A stretch of 64,000 bases of DNA, taken from assembly GCA_007693385.1 (NCBI GenBank), contig REDR01000063.1, positions 60,155-124,154 on the forward strand, written 5' to 3'. Below the pieces are notes generated by a model, which saw nothing but the letters and a program-made list of their open reading frames with translations, was not told where the DNA came from and made no database searches. Position numbers and translations under genes: made by a program. Within the stretch, counting starts at the first letter, position 1. Each line of letters starts with the position of its first letter. This stretch comes from Anaerolineaceae bacterium (GTDB lineage: Bacteria > Chloroflexota > Anaerolineae > Aggregatilineales > Phototrophicaceae). Shown piece by piece: positions 1 to 8,697 of the stretch.

Positions 1-186
1 TCAGCGGCGACGGCGGACGAGAAGCCCGCCGAAACAACCGACGAGACCGGCTTCTTGCTCGATGAATACCGCCCGCCGACTGTCGCGCTGGATGATTCCG
101 CCGCGCCGCCGACCACGATAGACCCCGACTTGCAGGCCAGGATCAACGCGGCGTTACAGGGCGGGGACGATGACGAAAATAAGTGA
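1..186 (+). CDS. 3' end of an unidentified protein with an acidic low-complexity tail
   Basis: The frame is open from the first base and ends in TGA at 184-186, giving 61 residues. The visible part is rich in Ala, Asp, Glu, Thr and Pro and ends in a short helical-looking stretch (PDLQARINAALQ) followed by GGDDDENK. Nothing catalytic is visible and the family cannot be named from this tail. It converges on the next gene, whose stop lies 54 bases away. The composition resembles the acidic tail of that neighbour, but no homology is evident. Confidence 0.6.
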   Translation, partial: SAATADEKPAETTDETGFLLDEYRPPTVALDDSAAPPTTIDPDLQARINAALQGGDDDENK

Positions 187-239
187 CCGGCTAGCGCATG
201 TCATCCGCTAGCGGCCACCTTGCGGCGCGGGGCGATTGA

Positions 240-1532
240 TTATTCGTCGTCGTCCGCGCCGTTTTCGTCCGCCTCGTCATCGTCTGCTTCGGCTTCTTCG
301 TCATCGGCTTCCTCAACTTCGTCTGCCGATTCGTCGCCGTCTGCTTCGTCATCGTCCGCCGGTGCTTCAACTTCCGCGCCCGGGAACGGGGTAGGAGTCG
401 GTGCTGGCTCGGGGCGCGGCAGATCAAAGCCGGTGATGACCGAGAACGAATTCAGCACATCGCGCAAAGTGTTGAAGCCCGCGCCGTCCTCATTGAGGTC
501 AACATCGCCCTGTGCGATGCGGGCGCTGGCGATGTAAAGCGAGCCGGTGTCGCCGTTGAGTAAGATCACCAGACCACTGACCGCTTCGCCGTCAAAATCG
601 CGGGCGCTGTAGCTGATGCTGAAGCCGTTGCCGCCGGTGCGCTCGATGGCCTGCACGCTGACGACTTCGCCGAAGCGCGCTTCCACCAGATCGCGGGCGG
701 CGGATTCGTTGACGCTGGTATTCGGCGTCACGTCAACGCGGATCGCCGCGCCGTCATCAGCGCGGAAGCTGGTCGGTAGGCCGTCGCCGCCATCGGTGCG
801 CGTCCATGAGCGCGGATAGCGCAGAAGCCATTGATGCTCACGGTCATAACTGGCGTTCCAGCCGAACGGCCCGGCGGCGAAAGCGTCGATCACGTTCACG
901 CTGTCCTGCATGATGTCCGATAGGTAGAACATTGATTCCTGCGCGTTGTCGGGCATGACCACCCGCGAGAAGTGAATCAATTCGCCGTCGATGCGGGCGA
1001 CGTGTTGCGCTAAGAAGTTGCGCTGTTGGCGATCACGCAGGCGATAGTTGATGATTAGCCGATCTTCGGTGCTGGGGCGGCCTAGCTCCGACCAGCTCGC
1101 GTATTCCGCCGCCCAGATTTGTTGCATCCGGTTCTCGTCAAAATGCGCGTTGAGGTCGGCGACGCTGGTTATATCGCCGATGGGCACTTCAAAGCCGACC
1201 TGAATACGGCTCACCGCGTCGGGGTTGCTCATGTTGACCTGTGCGCGGCGTGTGTCGTTGATCGTCGTCTCGATGCTCCAGCCTGACGGAACATCAGCCA
1301 CAAACACGCCGGAAGGGTGCAGGTATTGCTCGCCAATCGTTATCGCGTCCAGATTGCTGATGGGCGGCGGGAAGGTGGGCGGCACGGGCGTCGTCGTCGG
1401 CGGGGCTTCTTCCTGTATGACCGTCTGTGGCGGCGCTAATCCGGGCAGAAATAGCGTCACCGCCATCAGTACCGCCATGCTGATGCCGAACCCATAAAGC
1501 ACTCGTTGCAATGTCTTATTTTTTCTTTGCAT
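240..1532 (-). CDS. membrane-anchored protein with duplicated extracytoplasmic domain and acidic tail
   Basis: A 430-residue protein. After a basic start (MQRKNKTLQR) comes one membrane segment at about residues 12-31, then a Thr/Pro linker. Two similar regions follow, each opening with an F/L-x-x-x-x-P-x-x-W pattern: GVFVADVPSGW at about residue 73 and HQWLLRYPRSW at about residue 233. This suggests a duplicated PsbP/LpqN-like alpha-beta domain, which is inference. The last 45 or so residues are almost entirely Asp, Glu and Ala. The N-terminal segment has no lipobox Cys, so it looks like an uncleaved anchor with the bulk outside the cell. The function is unknown; a structural or cation-binding surface role is only a guess from composition. 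Confidence 0.8.
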   Translation of the reverse strand: MQRKNKTLQRVLYGFGISMAVLMAVTLFLPGLAPPQTVIQEEAPPTTTPVPPTFPPPISNLDAITIGEQYLHPSGVFVADVPSGWSIETTINDTRRAQVNMSNPDAVSRIQVGFEVPIGDITSVADLNAHFDENRMQQIWAAEYASWSELGRPSTEDRLIINYRLRDRQQRNFLAQHVARIDGELIHFSRVVMPDNAQESMFYLSDIMQDSVNVIDAFAAGPFGWNASYDREHQWLLRYPRSWTRTDGGDGLPTSFRADDGAAIRVDVTPNTSVNESAARDLVEARFGEVVSVQAIERTGGNGFSISYSARDFDGEAVSGLVILLNGDTGSLYIASARIAQGDVDLNEDGAGFNTLRDVLNSFSVITGFDLPRPEPAPTPTPFPGAEVEAPADDDEADGDESADEVEEADDEEAEADDDEADENGADDDE

Positions 1533-1603
1533 GAACCTATTGACTCCGGTTGTAAGTGGACTCGCAGAATAAGACGGTATGTTACCGCAAAAACCGCCAT
1601 CTG

Positions 1604-1633
1604 TTAAGCCCGCCCGTTACCCGTCACTATAAT
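1604..1633 (+). promoter_or_regulatory. possible sigma70-type promoter for the GNAT gene
   Basis: TATAAT at 1628-1633 is a perfect -10 box; TTAAGC 18 bases upstream is a weak -35. Transcription from here would leave a leader of about 65 bases before the ATG at 1704. Confidence 0.4.
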
Positions 1634-1703
1634 CCGTTTTGACCCTTTACAGCCTATTATGACCGTTATAAACTCGTCCTCAACAGTAGAAAGGGAAGCA
1701 TAC

Positions 1704-2717
1704 ATGCAAGATCAAACTTTGTTGTTGGGCACGCGCTACACCACACGTTCACTGCACCGTGCGGATTTTGAGGCGGCGCTCGCGCTGATTAACGCGCACC
1801 AGAGCACCATCAAGAACCATCCGTTGACCACTGCCGAACAGCTTGAAAAAGAATGGAACGATCCGGAATACGATCTCGACTCGACGCAGGCGGTATTCGA
1901 TGCCGACGGCGAATTGATCGCATTTTCCGCGCTGGATACCCCCAAACAGACCCCCGTCCGCCCGTTCGTTGAGGTCTTTCTGCATCCGCAGAAGGCCGAC
2001 GACTCGCTGGGGCAGGCGTTGCTGGCGTGGGCGGAACAGACCGCGCATCGCGTCTTTGACGAGGTGCCCGAAGATGCGCGGGTGACGCTGGTCGCGGGCG
2101 CTGAAAGCACCGAGACGCGATACAAAGCGATTTTAGAGACTGCCGGATACCGCGCCGTCGGTCAGGCGTGGCACAAGATGTTGATCGAGATGGACGCCAA
2201 ACCAGAATCGCCGGTCTGGTCGCCGGATGTGGAACTGGTCACCGCCGCCGGATATGATGACCTCCGCGCAATCTTCGAGGCGCAGGTCGATTCGTTTCAA
2301 GATCATCGCGGCTACGTCGAAGGTGACCGCGACGCCTATTATAAGCGCTGGCTGTATTACAACGTCGAGGACGAGAAGGCTTATGATCCGTCGCTGTGGT
2401 TTCTGGCGCTAGTCGATGGGCAGATCGCCGGGGTTAACCTGTCGCGTCCGTGCAACACCAGCGAGCCGGATGAAGGCTATGTGCATATTCTGGGTACGCG
2501 GCGCGAGTATCGCGGACGCGGCATCGCTAAAGCGTTGCTGGTGCATAGCTTCCGCGAATTCTGGGAGCGCGGCAAGCGCAAGGTCAGCCTGTATGTCGAT
2601 GGGAGCAGTAAGACCGGCGCGGATAAGCTGTACGTGCGGGCCGGGATGCACGTCGCCCGCATCTATGAGACATACGAGAAGATGCTCCGTGATGGCGTCG
2701 AGTTGAGCGTGCAGTAG
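1704..2717 (+). CDS. tandem-domain GNAT family N-acetyltransferase
   Basis: A 337-residue protein with two GNAT-like halves. The C-terminal half carries the acetyl-CoA pyrophosphate-binding signature YRGRGIAKALL at about residue 270, after a typical beta-strand (EGYVHILGTRREYRG). The N-terminal half is more divergent, with an RGxGxA-poor loop, and may be a degenerate copy. I place the start at ATG 1704, preceded by AAAGGGA, instead of the earlier in-frame ATG at 1659, which has no ribosome-binding site. The acceptor substrate cannot be read from sequence. It stands alone, followed by 175 bases before crtI. Confidence 0.88.
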   Translation: MQDQTLLLGTRYTTRSLHRADFEAALALINAHQSTIKNHPLTTAEQLEKEWNDPEYDLDSTQAVFDADGELIAFSALDTPKQTPVRPFVEVFLHPQKADDSLGQALLAWAEQTAHRVFDEVPEDARVTLVAGAESTETRYKAILETAGYRAVGQAWHKMLIEMDAKPESPVWSPDVELVTAAGYDDLRAIFEAQVDSFQDHRGYVEGDRDAYYKRWLYYNVEDEKAYDPSLWFLALVDGQIAGVNLSRPCNTSEPDEGYVHILGTRREYRGRGIAKALLVHSFREFWERGKRKVSLYVDGSSKTGADKLYVRAGMHVARIYETYEKMLRDGVELSVQ

Positions 2718-2782
2718 CCGCGAGTGCCCGTGACGTACCTGAACGGGCGCTAATGTTTGCTTTAGAACCTGATGATTTTTCG

Positions 2783-2811
2783 TTGTCGTGCGCCCCTTTT
2801 CCCCTGATAAT
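2783..2811 (+). promoter_or_regulatory. probable promoter of crtI
   Basis: TTGTCG at 2783-2788 and GATAAT at 2806-2811 are separated by 17 bases, the ideal sigma70 spacing. This leaves a leader of about 75 bases before the ATG at 2893 and argues against the upstream in-frame start at 2788, which would lie inside the promoter. Confidence 0.5.
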
Positions 2812-2892
2812 GTACGTGAGGAGGGGCGCATATTGCGGCGCACATCGCGGCGCATGTTTGCAATGTCTCGAAATCCATTAGGGGAAAACAAC

Positions 2893-4422
2893 ATGACGAA
2901 AAAAATCATCATCATCGGTAGCGGCTTCGGCGGATTGGGGGCGGCGGTACGTTTGGCCGCGAACGGCTATGACGTGGAAGTATTCGAGAAGCGCGACAAG
3001 CTCGGCGGGCGGGCGTATGTCTACGAGATGGACGGCTTCAAGTTCGACGGCGGCCCGACGGTCATCACCGCGCCTTTTATGTTTGACGACATCTGGGAAT
3101 TAGCGGGCAAGAAGCGCGAAGACTACTTCGAGCTAGTCCCGTGCGACCCGTTCTATCGCATCTTCGACCATGAAGGCCAGCCCTTCGACTACAACGGCGA
3201 TCCGGAATTCATCTACGAAGAAATCCGCAAGCGTAGCCCGGAGGATGTCGAGGGCTATAAGCGCTTCATGGCGACGACGAAGGCGATCTTTGAAAAAGGC
3301 TTCGTGGAATTGGCCGATAAGCCATTCTTGAGCGTGATGGATATGCTCAAAGTCGCGCCAGACCTCATCAAGATGCAATCCTACAAGAGCGTTTATGCGT
3401 ATGCCGCGCAGTTCGTCAAAGATGAATTCCTGCGGCGTTGCTTCAGCTTTCACCCGCTTTTGATCGGCGGCAATCCGTTTGATAGCCCCAGCATCTACGC
3501 GATGATCCACTATTTAGAGCGCGAATGGGGCGTGCATTATGCGCTGGGCGGCACCGGCGCCATCGTGCAGGGCATGGCGAAGCTGTTCGGCGAATTGGGC
3601 GGCAAGGTGACGCTGAATGCCGAAGTCGATAAGATCATGGTTGATGCGGATGGCAAAGCGTGCGGCATCCGCATGAAAGACGGCACGGAGCATCGCGCTG
3701 ATGGCGTGGTCAGCAATGCCGATGTCGGCTTCACGTACCTGAAGATGATCGACGCCAAGCATCGCAAGAAGTGGTCAGACCGCCGCGTGAAAAGCCTGAA
3801 ATACAGCATGTCGCTATTCGTGATCTACTTCGGCACGAAGCGCCAATACCGCGAACAAGGGCTGAAGCATCACAATATCATACTGGGCGAGCGCTACAAG
3901 GAGCTTCTGCGCGACATCTTCAAGCGTAAGATCATCGCCGATGATTTCAGCCTGTATTTGCACATGCCGACGCTGACCGATCCGAGCATCGCGCCGGAAG
4001 GTCACGAGTCGTTCTACGTGCTATCGCCGGTGCCGCATCTAGGCAGTGGGACGGATTGGCGCGAGCAGGCCAAGCCGTACCGCGACCTCATCATGCAATT
4101 TCTGGAAGACAACTACCTGCCCGACTTGCAGGAGAACATCGTCGCCGAGCATTACATCGACCCGCTACACTTTGAAGGCACGCTGAACAGTCATCTCGGC
4201 TCGGCCTTCAGCGTCCAACCGATCTTGATGCAGTCGGCGTGGTTCCGTCCGCACAACCGCAGTGAGGACATCAAGAACCTGTACTTCGTCGGCGCGGGCA
4301 CGCATCCGGGCGCGGGCTTGCCCGGCGTGCTGTCGTCGAGCATCATCGCGCAAGACCTCATCGCGGAGGATTTGCCGGTGTCGAGTCCGCGTCCTAAAGC
4401 TGAGCCGACGCCGGTCAGCTAG
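2893..4422 (+). CDS. crtI: phytoene desaturase-family FAD oxidoreductase
   Basis: A 509-residue protein of the CrtI/CrtN-type amine oxidase superfamily. The N-terminal dinucleotide-binding motif [12 protein letters not shown] is at about residues 6-17, and the second FAD contact [13 protein letters not shown] follows. The C-terminal carotenoid desaturase signature runs through [15 protein letters not shown] at about residue 475. Length matches CrtI. The family removes hydrogens from phytoene to give coloured carotenes. The start at ATG 2893 follows AGGGGAAA; the longer frame from 2788 adds a basic stretch with no family match. No crtB phytoene synthase or cyclase lies nearby, so the gene stands apart from any carotenoid cluster, and a related desaturase or isomerase role cannot be excluded. 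Confidence 0.88.
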   Translation: MTKKIIIIGSGFGGLGAAVRLAANGYDVEVFEKRDKLGGRAYVYEMDGFKFDGGPTVITAPFMFDDIWELAGKKREDYFELVPCDPFYRIFDHEGQPFDYNGDPEFIYEEIRKRSPEDVEGYKRFMATTKAIFEKGFVELADKPFLSVMDMLKVAPDLIKMQSYKSVYAYAAQFVKDEFLRRCFSFHPLLIGGNPFDSPSIYAMIHYLEREWGVHYALGGTGAIVQGMAKLFGELGGKVTLNAEVDKIMVDADGKACGIRMKDGTEHRADGVVSNADVGFTYLKMIDAKHRKKWSDRRVKSLKYSMSLFVIYFGTKRQYREQGLKHHNIILGERYKELLRDIFKRKIIADDFSLYLHMPTLTDPSIAPEGHESFYVLSPVPHLGSGTDWREQAKPYRDLIMQFLEDNYLPDLQENIVAEHYIDPLHFEGTLNSHLGSAFSVQPILMQSAWFRPHNRSEDIKNLYFVGAGTHPGAGLPGVLSSSIIAQDLIAEDLPVSSPRPKAEPTPVS

Positions 4423-4436
4423 GCAGGCGGATGCAA

Positions 4437-4468
4437 AAAGGGGCGCAATGAATTCATTGCGCCCCTTT
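4437..4468. terminator. 32-bp perfect palindrome, likely bidirectional terminator
   Basis: A perfect inverted repeat of 16 bases per arm centred on GAATTC, with AAA at one end and TTT at the other. It lies between the converging ends of crtI and the gene at 4508. The core GGGGCGCAAT/ATTGCGCCCC recurs in variant form elsewhere in the window (20212, 39043), so it also belongs to a dispersed repeat family. Confidence 0.65.
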
Positions 4469-4507
4469 GCGTTGTTGTTGATTATCGCGTTGTGGCCGTT
4501 TCGCGGC

Positions 4508-4819
4508 TTAAAGCTGGAAGCCGCCAGTCACGCGCACGACTTTGTGATTGTAGTTGCTGACATACTCTAGCAGTTGGCCGTGTAGCTTCTCCCAGTCGTC
4601 ACTGCTCAAGATGCCCTGCATCGTCTGTAAGTTCTCGGCGACGGCTTCGGCCATGATTTGCGGCGCGTTGTCGTCACGACAATAGACCGTGTACCACGCC
4701 CACATATTCTGTATGCCTAATTTGCTGACACCCGGCAACCACTCGCGCACCATGAACTCGAAGTAATCCTGATCGCGGCTCTCTTTGATGTCCCAACTCA
4801 TCAGCAGTTTTACACTCAT
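4508..4819 (-). CDS. small conserved-looking protein, possible dimeric alpha-beta barrel
   Basis: A 103-residue cytoplasmic protein with no signal or membrane segment. Alternating strands and helices (VKLLMSWDIKES at the start, HKVVRVTGGFQL at the end, with an amphipathic Met/Glu-rich helix between) suggest a ferredoxin-like dimeric barrel of the NIPSNAP/EthD sort; this is inference from pattern alone. It is 20 bases downstream of the metallo-beta-lactamase-fold gene on the same strand and is probably cotranscribed with it. Confidence 0.75.
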   Translation of the reverse strand: MSVKLLMSWDIKESRDQDYFEFMVREWLPGVSKLGIQNMWAWYTVYCRDDNAPQIMAEAVAENLQTMQGILSSDDWEKLHGQLLEYVSNYNHKVVRVTGGFQL

Positions 4820-4839
4820 CTCGTCACTGTACCTATCGC

Positions 4840-5481
4840 TTACGCTTGCGGGTTGAGTATGATGACCTTCGGCTGTTCCGGTAGGGTGCTGGCCGAAACG
4901 CGCAGGAAGTCTTCCTGTTGAACTTTGCTGACGCCCATCACTTTCAAGAAACGCTCCACCGAGTCGAGTTCGATATGCAGGTTCGGGATGGCGTAGAACA
5001 TCGGCACAATGTAGCTCGGCTCGATCATGGCGACGACTTCCGCCGCTTCGCTCGCCTTCAACCCTTGCCCGCCGCCTACCGGCACGATGACCACGTTCAC
5101 ATTACCTAGCGCTTCGATGGTGGATTGCTCCGGCACATGGTTCAGCGTGCCCAGATGCGTCACGTTGAGTTTGCCATAATGGATGCTGTGGCCGACGTTA
5201 TAGACCGGCTGGCCGGTGTGTTCATCGACGGTGTGCATCGCGGTGCCATAGATGAACACGTCGCCGATCTCGTATTCGCCCGGCGCATCAACCACGTATT
5301 CGCAACCTTTGACCGCCTCCACGTTATTGAACGCGGGCGCGTTATGGCTGACTGTCACCACGTCGCCTTTAAGACGCGGCACTTCCAGCCCCAGCCCATC
5401 AGCGAAGGGATCGGTCACGACGCTGATCTGACCGCGTTCGGTCAGGCGGAAGCAGTTCAGACCGTACCATGTAATATCCAA
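4840..5481 (-). CDS. metallo-beta-lactamase-fold protein with degenerate metal site
   Basis: A 213-residue protein of the small UPF0173/Lactamase_B_3-like group. It opens with ITWYGLNCFRLTERG and VVTDPFADG and keeps the PGEYEIGDVFIYG segment of the family. The places where metal ligands normally sit are altered: the histidine-rich motif reads VSHNAPAFN, the position of the GDL aspartate reads HLGTLNHVP, and the usual MHY histidine reads PMFYAIP. Hydrolase activity is therefore doubtful, and the protein may bind a ligand or partner instead. It forms a short run with the 103-residue gene 20 bases downstream. Confidence 0.82.
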   Translation of the reverse strand: MDITWYGLNCFRLTERGQISVVTDPFADGLGLEVPRLKGDVVTVSHNAPAFNNVEAVKGCEYVVDAPGEYEIGDVFIYGTAMHTVDEHTGQPVYNVGHSIHYGKLNVTHLGTLNHVPEQSTIEALGNVNVVIVPVGGGQGLKASEAAEVVAMIEPSYIVPMFYAIPNLHIELDSVERFLKVMGVSKVQQEDFLRVSASTLPEQPKVIILNPQA

Positions 5482-5655
5482 TGTCTTTTGCCTTTCCTGC
5501 GCGTCGCCCCCGCATAGATAACGGCAGGGGAGACGGTCACATTTGTACCATACATCCCGATTCTACCAGAATATGCGGCATCGCCCTAGATTTAGGTGAA
5601 AATGTAATGCCGACACGGTCGCGACACAGTCGCGTGTCGGCGAGCGGTTGCGACG

Positions 5656-5952
5656 TTAGTCGCTGGCGGCTGGGGTGGCTTTGGCGTCGCCGTTGGCGGG
5701 CTTGGCCGCGCTCTTGTCGCCGGTTGACTTGGTTGTGTCGGTTTTGCCGTTGCCGCCCTTCAAGCTCTGCTTGGAGGAAGATTTGCTGTCGTTGATGTAA
5801 AAGCCGGAGCCTTTGAAAATAATGCCGGCATTGTGAACCACGCGCACCACCTGCTGACCGGTTTCGGGGTCAACGGACAACGGCGCATCGCTAAAGCTCT
5901 GGCGGAAATCAAACGTTGAGCCATCTTCGCGGCGATAAGTGTAGACAGGCAT
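5656..5952 (-). CDS. FmdB-family protein lacking the zinc-ribbon cysteines
   Basis: A 98-residue protein. The N-terminal MPVYTYRREDGSTFDF and the downstream VVHNAGIIFKGSGFYIND match the FmdB regulatory-protein family, in which two CxxC pairs bind zinc. Here both pairs are gone: RREDGS replaces the first and VDPETGQQ the second. The C-terminal 40 residues are low-complexity Ser/Lys/Gly/Ala/Thr. The family's role is poorly known. A canonical four-cysteine paralogue is encoded 119 bases upstream on the same strand. Confidence 0.78.
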   Translation of the reverse strand: MPVYTYRREDGSTFDFRQSFSDAPLSVDPETGQQVVRVVHNAGIIFKGSGFYINDSKSSSKQSLKGGNGKTDTTKSTGDKSAAKPANGDAKATPAASD

Positions 5953-6070
5953 TATTCTTTACCTCGTGTATCTATGCTACGGATGAAAGATGAAAAATTT
6001 GAACACATTACATGATAACGCGAATCGATCAACAAATACATATGGTAAGACGCAAATTCTGATACAATGC

Positions 6071-6448
6071 TTACGTTTTCGTCTTCTTGCCGTCGGACGC
6101 GGCCTTGAGCGACTGCTCCACGCTGTCTTTACTCTCGCCGCGCAATAGCTTCTGTGTGGCGTCGTGGTACTGCTTGCCCAGCGCCGGATTCGCGCCGCCG
6201 ACCTGCTCGAACATCTCCCCGACCTGCCGCGAATCGCCGCTTTCTAGCACCGATAGCATCTCGCCGGATGACATACTGCCATAGTCGCGCCCGGGCTTTT
6301 GCACGTTGATACGCTTGATGACGCGGGCGATGTTTTTTCCGTCGCATTGTGGACAAGATTTATCCGCCGCGTCATAATCGGCGTATGTCTTGTAGAATAG
6401 GGCGAAGCGTGCCCCGCAATCCTGACATTTATAATCGTAGCTTGGCAT
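6071..6448 (-). CDS. FmdB-family zinc-ribbon protein
   Basis: A 125-residue protein starting MPSYDYKCQDCGARFALF, with CQDC and CPQC pairs that would form a zinc ribbon within the first 40 residues. The remainder is helical and polar, ending KKTKT. FmdB proteins are small putative regulators of uncertain function. It is followed on the same strand by a paralogue that has lost all four cysteines, so the pair may form a zinc-bound and zinc-free set. Confidence 0.82.
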   Translation of the reverse strand: MPSYDYKCQDCGARFALFYKTYADYDAADKSCPQCDGKNIARVIKRINVQKPGRDYGSMSSGEMLSVLESGDSRQVGEMFEQVGGANPALGKQYHDATQKLLRGESKDSVEQSLKAASDGKKTKT

Positions 6449-6515
6449 CTTGAGAACTCTCTAAACTATGTTACCGTTATGATGCTACCGGAAAAGGATT
6501 AGAATTACATAGGTC

Positions 6516-7394
6516 ATGATAAACGAGCCTTCTCCATCAGACGACAACAAACGGCGCAAACGCCGCCCGCATCCACTCGAAGCCCCTCCGCAGGGGCGCG
6601 ACTCCATCGACCCGGAACAGTATCGCGGCCAGCGCGTGACGTTGCGAATGCCCGTCGTGCCGCCTTACGCGGTCTGGGTGCTGATCGCGGTCAATAGCTT
6701 GATCTACGTGGTCGCCAACTTCCTGCTGGGCGATACGCAGGCCAGAAGCCTGTATGAGATGGCGTGGAGCAATCATACGCGGGTGCTGGCCGACGGTCAA
6801 TATTATCGCCTGTTCAGCGCGATGTTCCTGCACAGCGACCAGCTTATCCTGCATATCCTGTTCAATATGTACGCGCTATACATCATCGGCGTGATGGTGG
6901 AGCGCTTCTACGGGCACAAACGCTTTCTCATCATCTACTTTCTGGGCGGGCTGGGCGGCAGTGTGTTGAGCGTGTTGCTCAATGCGCCCAACGTGGTATC
7001 CGTCGGCGCGTCCGGCGCGGTGTTCGCGGTTTTCGGGGCGCAGATCGTCTTTTTGTACAATCACCGCAAGCTGTTCGGCGAGACGGCAAAAGCGCATCTG
7101 CGGCAGGCGATATTGATCGCGGTGTTCAATTTTGCTATCGGCTTCATCAACGCGATGGGCAGTGATGGGGCGACGGTCAACATCGACAACTGGGGGCACG
7201 TGGGCGGCTTCGTCGGCGGTATCGCGCTGGCGTTGTTCATCAGTCCGGTTTTCATCCCCAAGCGCCACCCCGATCAAGCCGACGCGCTGACCATCGAAGA
7301 CATTAACCCGCTAGAACGCCGTTACCAGCCGGTGCTGGCCTACGTCTCGGTGTTGCTGATGGCGTTGCTGGTCGGGTCTTTTCTGGCGATGTGA
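6516..7394 (+). CDS. rhomboid-family intramembrane serine protease
   Basis: A 292-residue multipass membrane protein with a basic cytoplasmic N-terminus of about 45 residues. The nucleophile motif GASGAVFAVFG places the catalytic Ser at about residue 163, and the catalytic His is in WGHVGGFVGG at about residue 227. The conserved HILFNMYALYIIG helix precedes them. Rhomboids cleave transmembrane segments of substrate proteins in the bilayer. No substrate is suggested by the neighbours. The gene is divergent from the FmdB pair, with 67 bases between. Confidence 0.92.
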   Translation: MINEPSPSDDNKRRKRRPHPLEAPPQGRDSIDPEQYRGQRVTLRMPVVPPYAVWVLIAVNSLIYVVANFLLGDTQARSLYEMAWSNHTRVLADGQYYRLFSAMFLHSDQLILHILFNMYALYIIGVMVERFYGHKRFLIIYFLGGLGGSVLSVLLNAPNVVSVGASGAVFAVFGAQIVFLYNHRKLFGETAKAHLRQAILIAVFNFAIGFINAMGSDGATVNIDNWGHVGGFVGGIALALFISPVFIPKRHPDQADALTIEDINPLERRYQPVLAYVSVLLMALLVGSFLAM

Positions 7395-7411
7395 TTATTG
7401 CCAATGTAACC

Positions 7412-7436
7412 GGCGTAGGGCACGACGCCCCACGCC
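7412..7436. repeat. dispersed GGCGT..ACGCC palindrome (weak copy)
   Basis: GGCGT at 7412-7416 pairs with ACGCC at 7432-7436, and the segment ends ACGCCCCTGTA like the better copies near 20251, 35585 and 46235. It lies between the rhomboid gene and the histidine kinase. Confidence 0.4.
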
Positions 7437-7465
7437 CCTGTATCTATCTTCTGTTTTTTGATCGG

Positions 7466-7474
7466 TGGTATAAT
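7466..7474 (+). promoter_or_regulatory. extended -10 promoter of the histidine kinase gene
   Basis: TGGTATAAT is a perfect TGn-extended -10 element at 7466-7474, 54 bases before the chosen ATG. No good -35 is seen, as is common with extended -10 promoters. Confidence 0.5.
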
Positions 7475-7527
7475 ACTAAACAAACGCTAATAATCGCCTT
7501 ACCACCGTATTGGAAAAGAGGGGCACG

Positions 7528-8697
7528 ATGCCGGATTTGACGCTCGAGGAATCCACCATCAAGAAGTTACAAGCCCGTGCGGAGACGCAGGGTGTCTCCG
7601 CCGATCAACTGCTGGGGGAGCTGTTGGACGACGAGACCATACAGGACATGCGGCAATTTTTCAGCCTGTCCATTGATATGTTGTGCGTCGCCAGCGCTGA
7701 CGGCCATATCCTGCGCCTGAACGACGCCTTCGCCACCACGCTCGGCTACCAGCGCGAAGACCTGATCGGGCGGCATCTGCTGGAATTCATACACCCCGAC
7801 GACATCCCCGGCACATTGCACGCGATGGAGCGTCACGTCGCCGGGGAGATCGTCGAGACGTTCGAGAATCGCTACCGTTGCGCGGATGAGTCGTTTCGCT
7901 GGCTGGCGTGGAGTTTGTCGCCGACGACGGACGGCAAGACATACGCCATTGCCCGCGACATCAGCGAGCGCGTGCAGAACGATATGGAGCTTCGCGCCCG
8001 CAATGAAGAACTGGACGCCTTCGCCTATTCGGTGGCGCACGATGTCAAGAATCCCATCGCCAGCATGATGGGCTTCGCTAGCCTGATGCGCTCTTATTAC
8101 GAGCGCATGGACCGCGAGACGATGTTGTATTACACAAACGAGATTCTTGAGGGCGGCTATCAGGTGCGCGAGATCGTGGATTCGCTGTTGCTTCTGGCGC
8201 GGGTGCGGCAGGCCAACATGCCCAAGATTCAGCCGGTGGATATGATGCACATCATCGAAGATGTGACCGACAGGCTGAAGCCGCAGATCATGGCGCGGAG
8301 CGTGGCGATCAATATGCCGGAAAGCTGGCCGAAAGTGCTGGGTTATGCGCCGTGGATCGAGCAGGTGTGGATGAACTACATCAGCAATGCCATCAAGTAC
8401 GGCGGCACGCCACCGGTCATCGAATTGGGCGCGGATAATCTACCGGATGGGCGCGTGCGCTTCTGGGTGCGCGACAACGGCGGCGGCCTGACATCGGAGG
8501 AGCAAAAGCGCCTGTTCAAGCCGTTCACGCGGCTCAGTTCGACGCGCAAAGTCGAAGGGCACGGGCTGGGCTTGTCCATCGTCAACCGTATTGTGGATAA
8601 GCTGGGCGGGCAGGTCGGCGTGGAGAGCGTCGTCGGTGAAGGCAGTCGCTTCTACTTCACGCTGTACAGCGTCGGCGCGATGTTGTCTGTTTCTTAG
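7528..8697 (+). CDS. PAS-domain sensor histidine kinase, soluble, with RHH-like N-terminus
   Basis: A 389-residue kinase without membrane segments. Residues 1-35 (LTLEESTIKKLQ..GVSADQLLGELL) resemble a ribbon-helix-helix segment. A PAS domain follows (about 45-150, with LCVASADGHILRLNDAF and GRHLLEFIHPDD). The HisKA box has His171 in VAHDVKNPIASMMG, then the N box YISNAIKYGG, G1 WVRDNGGGL and G2 GHGLGLSIVNRI. It would autophosphorylate in response to a cytoplasmic signal. I chose ATG 7528 because GAGGGG lies five bases upstream, not the ATG at 7510. No response regulator is adjacent, so it is an orphan; the single-domain regulators near 36-37 kb are possible partners. Its stop overlaps that of the next gene by four bases. 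Confidence 0.92.
   Translation: MPDLTLEESTIKKLQARAETQGVSADQLLGELLDDETIQDMRQFFSLSIDMLCVASADGHILRLNDAFATTLGYQREDLIGRHLLEFIHPDDIPGTLHAMERHVAGEIVETFENRYRCADESFRWLAWSLSPTTDGKTYAIARDISERVQNDMELRARNEELDAFAYSVAHDVKNPIASMMGFASLMRSYYERMDRETMLYYTNEILEGGYQVREIVDSLLLLARVRQANMPKIQPVDMMHIIEDVTDRLKPQIMARSVAINMPESWPKVLGYAPWIEQVWMNYISNAIKYGGTPPVIELGADNLPDGRVRFWVRDNGGGLTSEEQKRLFKPFTRLSSTRKVEGHGLGLSIVNRIVDKLGGQVGVESVVGEGSRFYFTLYSVGAMLSVS

Noticed and set aside
220..537. Ser-rich open frame opposite the acidic tail
   Set aside because: A by-product of GAA/GAT/GAC codons of the Asp/Glu tail read on the other strand; no ribosome-binding site.
2893..4422. A carotenoid biosynthesis cluster
   Set aside because: Only crtI is present; no crtB, crtE or cyclase is nearby.
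7567..8250. 227-codon minus-strand open frame opposite the histidine kinase
   Set aside because: Antisense shadow: His/Gln/Ala-rich composition, while the other strand has full kinase motifs.
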